Assembly: GCA_016791465.1 (NCBI GenBank)
Contig: JAEUWE010000239.1
Location: forward strand, 1 to 7,901
From: Pseudobdellovibrionaceae bacterium
GTDB taxonomy: Bacteria; Bdellovibrionota; Bdellovibrionia; Bdellovibrionales; JAMPXM01
Length of the DNA: 7,901 nt
Direction of reading: 5' to 3'
A model generated the notes under the pieces. The model saw only the letters and a program-made list of their open reading frames with translations, had not been told where the DNA came from and searched no databases. A program made the translations under genes and the position numbers. Every line of letters begins with the position of its first letter. Within the stretch, counting starts at the first letter, position 1. Positions 6,699 to 7,901 of the stretch are shown in pieces.

Positions 6699-7661
6699 AT
6701 GTCTAAAGTTTTAATTTTTGCAGAATTCTCTCACGGACAACTCAAAAAAGGTGCACTTGAGCTCTTATCGGCCGCCCGCAGTGCCGGCCTTCACGCCACC
6801 GCAGTTTTGCTCGGTACTGGCGCAAAGACCACAGCCCAACAGCTCGGCGCTTGGGGTGTTTCCGAAGCGCTCGTCGGCGACAACGCTGGCTTTGATCAAT
6901 ACAACCCCGAAATTTTTGCGACCACTGTTGCTCAGGCCATCAAAGACTCCGGCGCCGACGTTGTCTTGGCTTCATCAACGATGATGGCGCGCGACCTTTT
7001 CCCACGAGTGGCCGCAAAGCTCGACACTGCCGTCGTTGGCGATTGCACAGAGCTTTCGCTAAAAGGTGACGTCACCGCACGCCGTCCTCTCTTCTCTGGA
7101 AAATGTACGGCAGGTGTTTCGTTCACGACCTCGGGACCAAAGATTATTTTGATGCGCGCCAACCAGCTTCCCGTCGGCGATGCCGGTACCGCGTCTGCCG
7201 TCGCGCTGAAAGAACTCCCCGCGCCGACAACTGGCGGTCTCGGAACTCTGGTTAAGGCCGTAGTAAAGGGCACCTCAGAGAAGCTCGATCTGACCGAAGC
7301 CAATATTATAGTGGCCGGAGGACGGGGCCTGAAAGAGGCTGCGAACTTTAAGCTCTTGAACGACCTCGCAGATGTCTGTGGCGCCACTGTTGGTGCTTCG
7401 CGTGCCGTTGTTGATGCCGGTTGGGTTCCGCATACGATCCAGGTCGGGCAGACAGGAAAAACTGTCGCACCGAGCCTCTACATCGCGGTCGGAATCTCTG
7501 GAGCAATTCAACATTTGGCCGGTATGAGCGGTTCGAAAGTCATCGTGGCAATCAATAAAGACGCCAATGCACCGATTTTCCAGAAGGCGACGTACGGAAT
7601 CGTTGGCGATCTCTTTGAGGTTGTGCCGGCGCTCACTCAGGAATTTAAAGCGATTCTGTGA
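6699..7661 (+). CDS. etfA: Electron transfer flavoprotein, alpha subunit
   Basis: The large, FAD-carrying subunit of the ETF heterodimer; with EtfB it shuttles electrons from fatty-acid and amino-acid dehydrogenases to the respiratory quinone pool. It has 320 residues, typical length. Residues 1-190 form the N-terminal alpha/beta domain (start KVLIFAEFSHGQ). The C-terminal FAD domain runs from about 198, with VAGGRGLK (205-212), ASRAVVDAGW (233-242), QVGQTGKTV (248-256), and the family signature LYIAVGISGAIQHLAG (260-275) followed by VIVAIN (281-286). There is no N-terminal ferredoxin extension of the kind found in some bifurcating or anaerobic EtfA proteins. The ATG start has GAGG five bases upstream. 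Its TGA stop overlaps the GTG start of the next gene. Confidence 0.97.
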   Translation: MSKVLIFAEFSHGQLKKGALELLSAARSAGLHATAVLLGTGAKTTAQQLGAWGVSEALVGDNAGFDQYNPEIFATTVAQAIKDSGADVVLASSTMMARDLFPRVAAKLDTAVVGDCTELSLKGDVTARRPLFSGKCTAGVSFTTSGPKIILMRANQLPVGDAGTASAVALKELPAPTTGGLGTLVKAVVKGTSEKLDLTEANIIVAGGRGLKEAANFKLLNDLADVCGATVGASRAVVDAGWVPHTIQVGQTGKTVAPSLYIAVGISGAIQHLAGMSGSKVIVAINKDANAPIFQKATYGIVGDLFEVVPALTQEFKAIL

Positions 7662-7901
7662 ATCTAAAACCCCTTCTTCGGAAGGTCGCGCCTTACGCGG
7701 CCTTCCTCTTATACCGCACTCTTCTTGCCACCTGGAAAGTCGAGATTCATGAGTCCGACGATCTGAAGCGCTGTCTAAAAGATGGCTCGCAGATGGTCTA
7801 TGCACATTGGCACGGCGATGAACTCGGCCTTGTCTACCTTCTTCCGCGGTACCGTGCGAGCGCGATCGTTTCCACAAGTGCCGATGGCGAGATTATGGAC
7901 A
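7658..7901 (+). CDS. DUF374-type lysophospholipid acyltransferase-like protein, 5' part
   Basis: A probable membrane-associated acyltransferase of the DUF374/LPLAT-like family, cut by the right edge after 81 complete codons. Translation from GTG gives a basic start (NLKPLLRKVAPY), a hydrophobic stretch (AAFLLYRTLLATW) suited to membrane attachment, then the histidine-acid motif HWHGDE (about residues 50-55) and STSADGEIM (about 72-80), which matches the conserved S-x-S-x-DGE region of this family. Members are thought to move acyl chains in lipid or lipid A-type metabolism; the substrate here is unknown. The GTG overlaps the etfA stop as GTGA, and no strong ribosome binding site lies at the proper distance, so translation is probably coupled to etfA. 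No other suitable start lies upstream in this frame close to the motif block. Confidence 0.85.
   Translation, partial: MNLKPLLRKVAPYAAFLLYRTLLATWKVEIHESDDLKRCLKDGSQMVYAHWHGDELGLVYLLPRYRASAIVSTSADGEIMD

Overview
The window is a stretch of bacterial chromosome of moderate GC content. It carries respiratory and electron-transfer genes, part of a secreted protease gene and the start of a lipid acyltransferase gene. A three-subunit succinate dehydrogenase with a five-helix, di-heme cytochrome b anchor and a group I electron-transfer flavoprotein, together with a secreted subtilase, would fit a Bdellovibrio-like or other delta-proteobacterial-type Gram-negative. That assignment is inference; no rRNA or other taxonomic marker is present.

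Layout. On the minus strand, 1-1410 is the N-terminal 470 residues of an exported S8 (subtilisin-family) peptidase that runs off the left edge. Next is a probable 90-codon gene (1506-1778, GTG start) that I cannot assign to a family but which ends in a perfect beta-clamp-binding pentapeptide. A gene-free stretch of about 390 bases (1779-2170) follows, holding a clear Rho-independent terminator for the minus strand. Then comes the operon sdhC-sdhA-sdhB (5560 down to 2171), with gaps of 9 and 12 bases and ribosome binding sites that overlap or abut the upstream stop codons. A 342-base divergent intergenic region (5561-5902) separates it from a plus-strand operon: etfB (5903-6676), etfA (6699-7661), and a DUF374-type lysophospholipid acyltransferase-like gene (from 7658) that overlaps the etfA stop and leaves the window at the right edge.

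How the genes work together. SdhCAB oxidises succinate (or, run in reverse, reduces fumarate) at the membrane and exchanges electrons with the quinone pool. EtfAB collects electrons from acyl-CoA and similar dehydrogenases and would pass them to the same pool through an ETF:quinone oxidoreductase not present here. The divergent pair is therefore a small respiratory-input module. The acyltransferase is tied to etfBA by a GTGA start/stop overlap, but its metabolic link is unclear. The protease is an independent exported enzyme.

I found no mobile elements, CRISPR arrays, tRNAs or rRNAs. I saw no strong case for a previously undescribed multi-gene system. The most unusual item is the small clamp-motif protein, together with DnaA-box-like sequences in the gap upstream of it.
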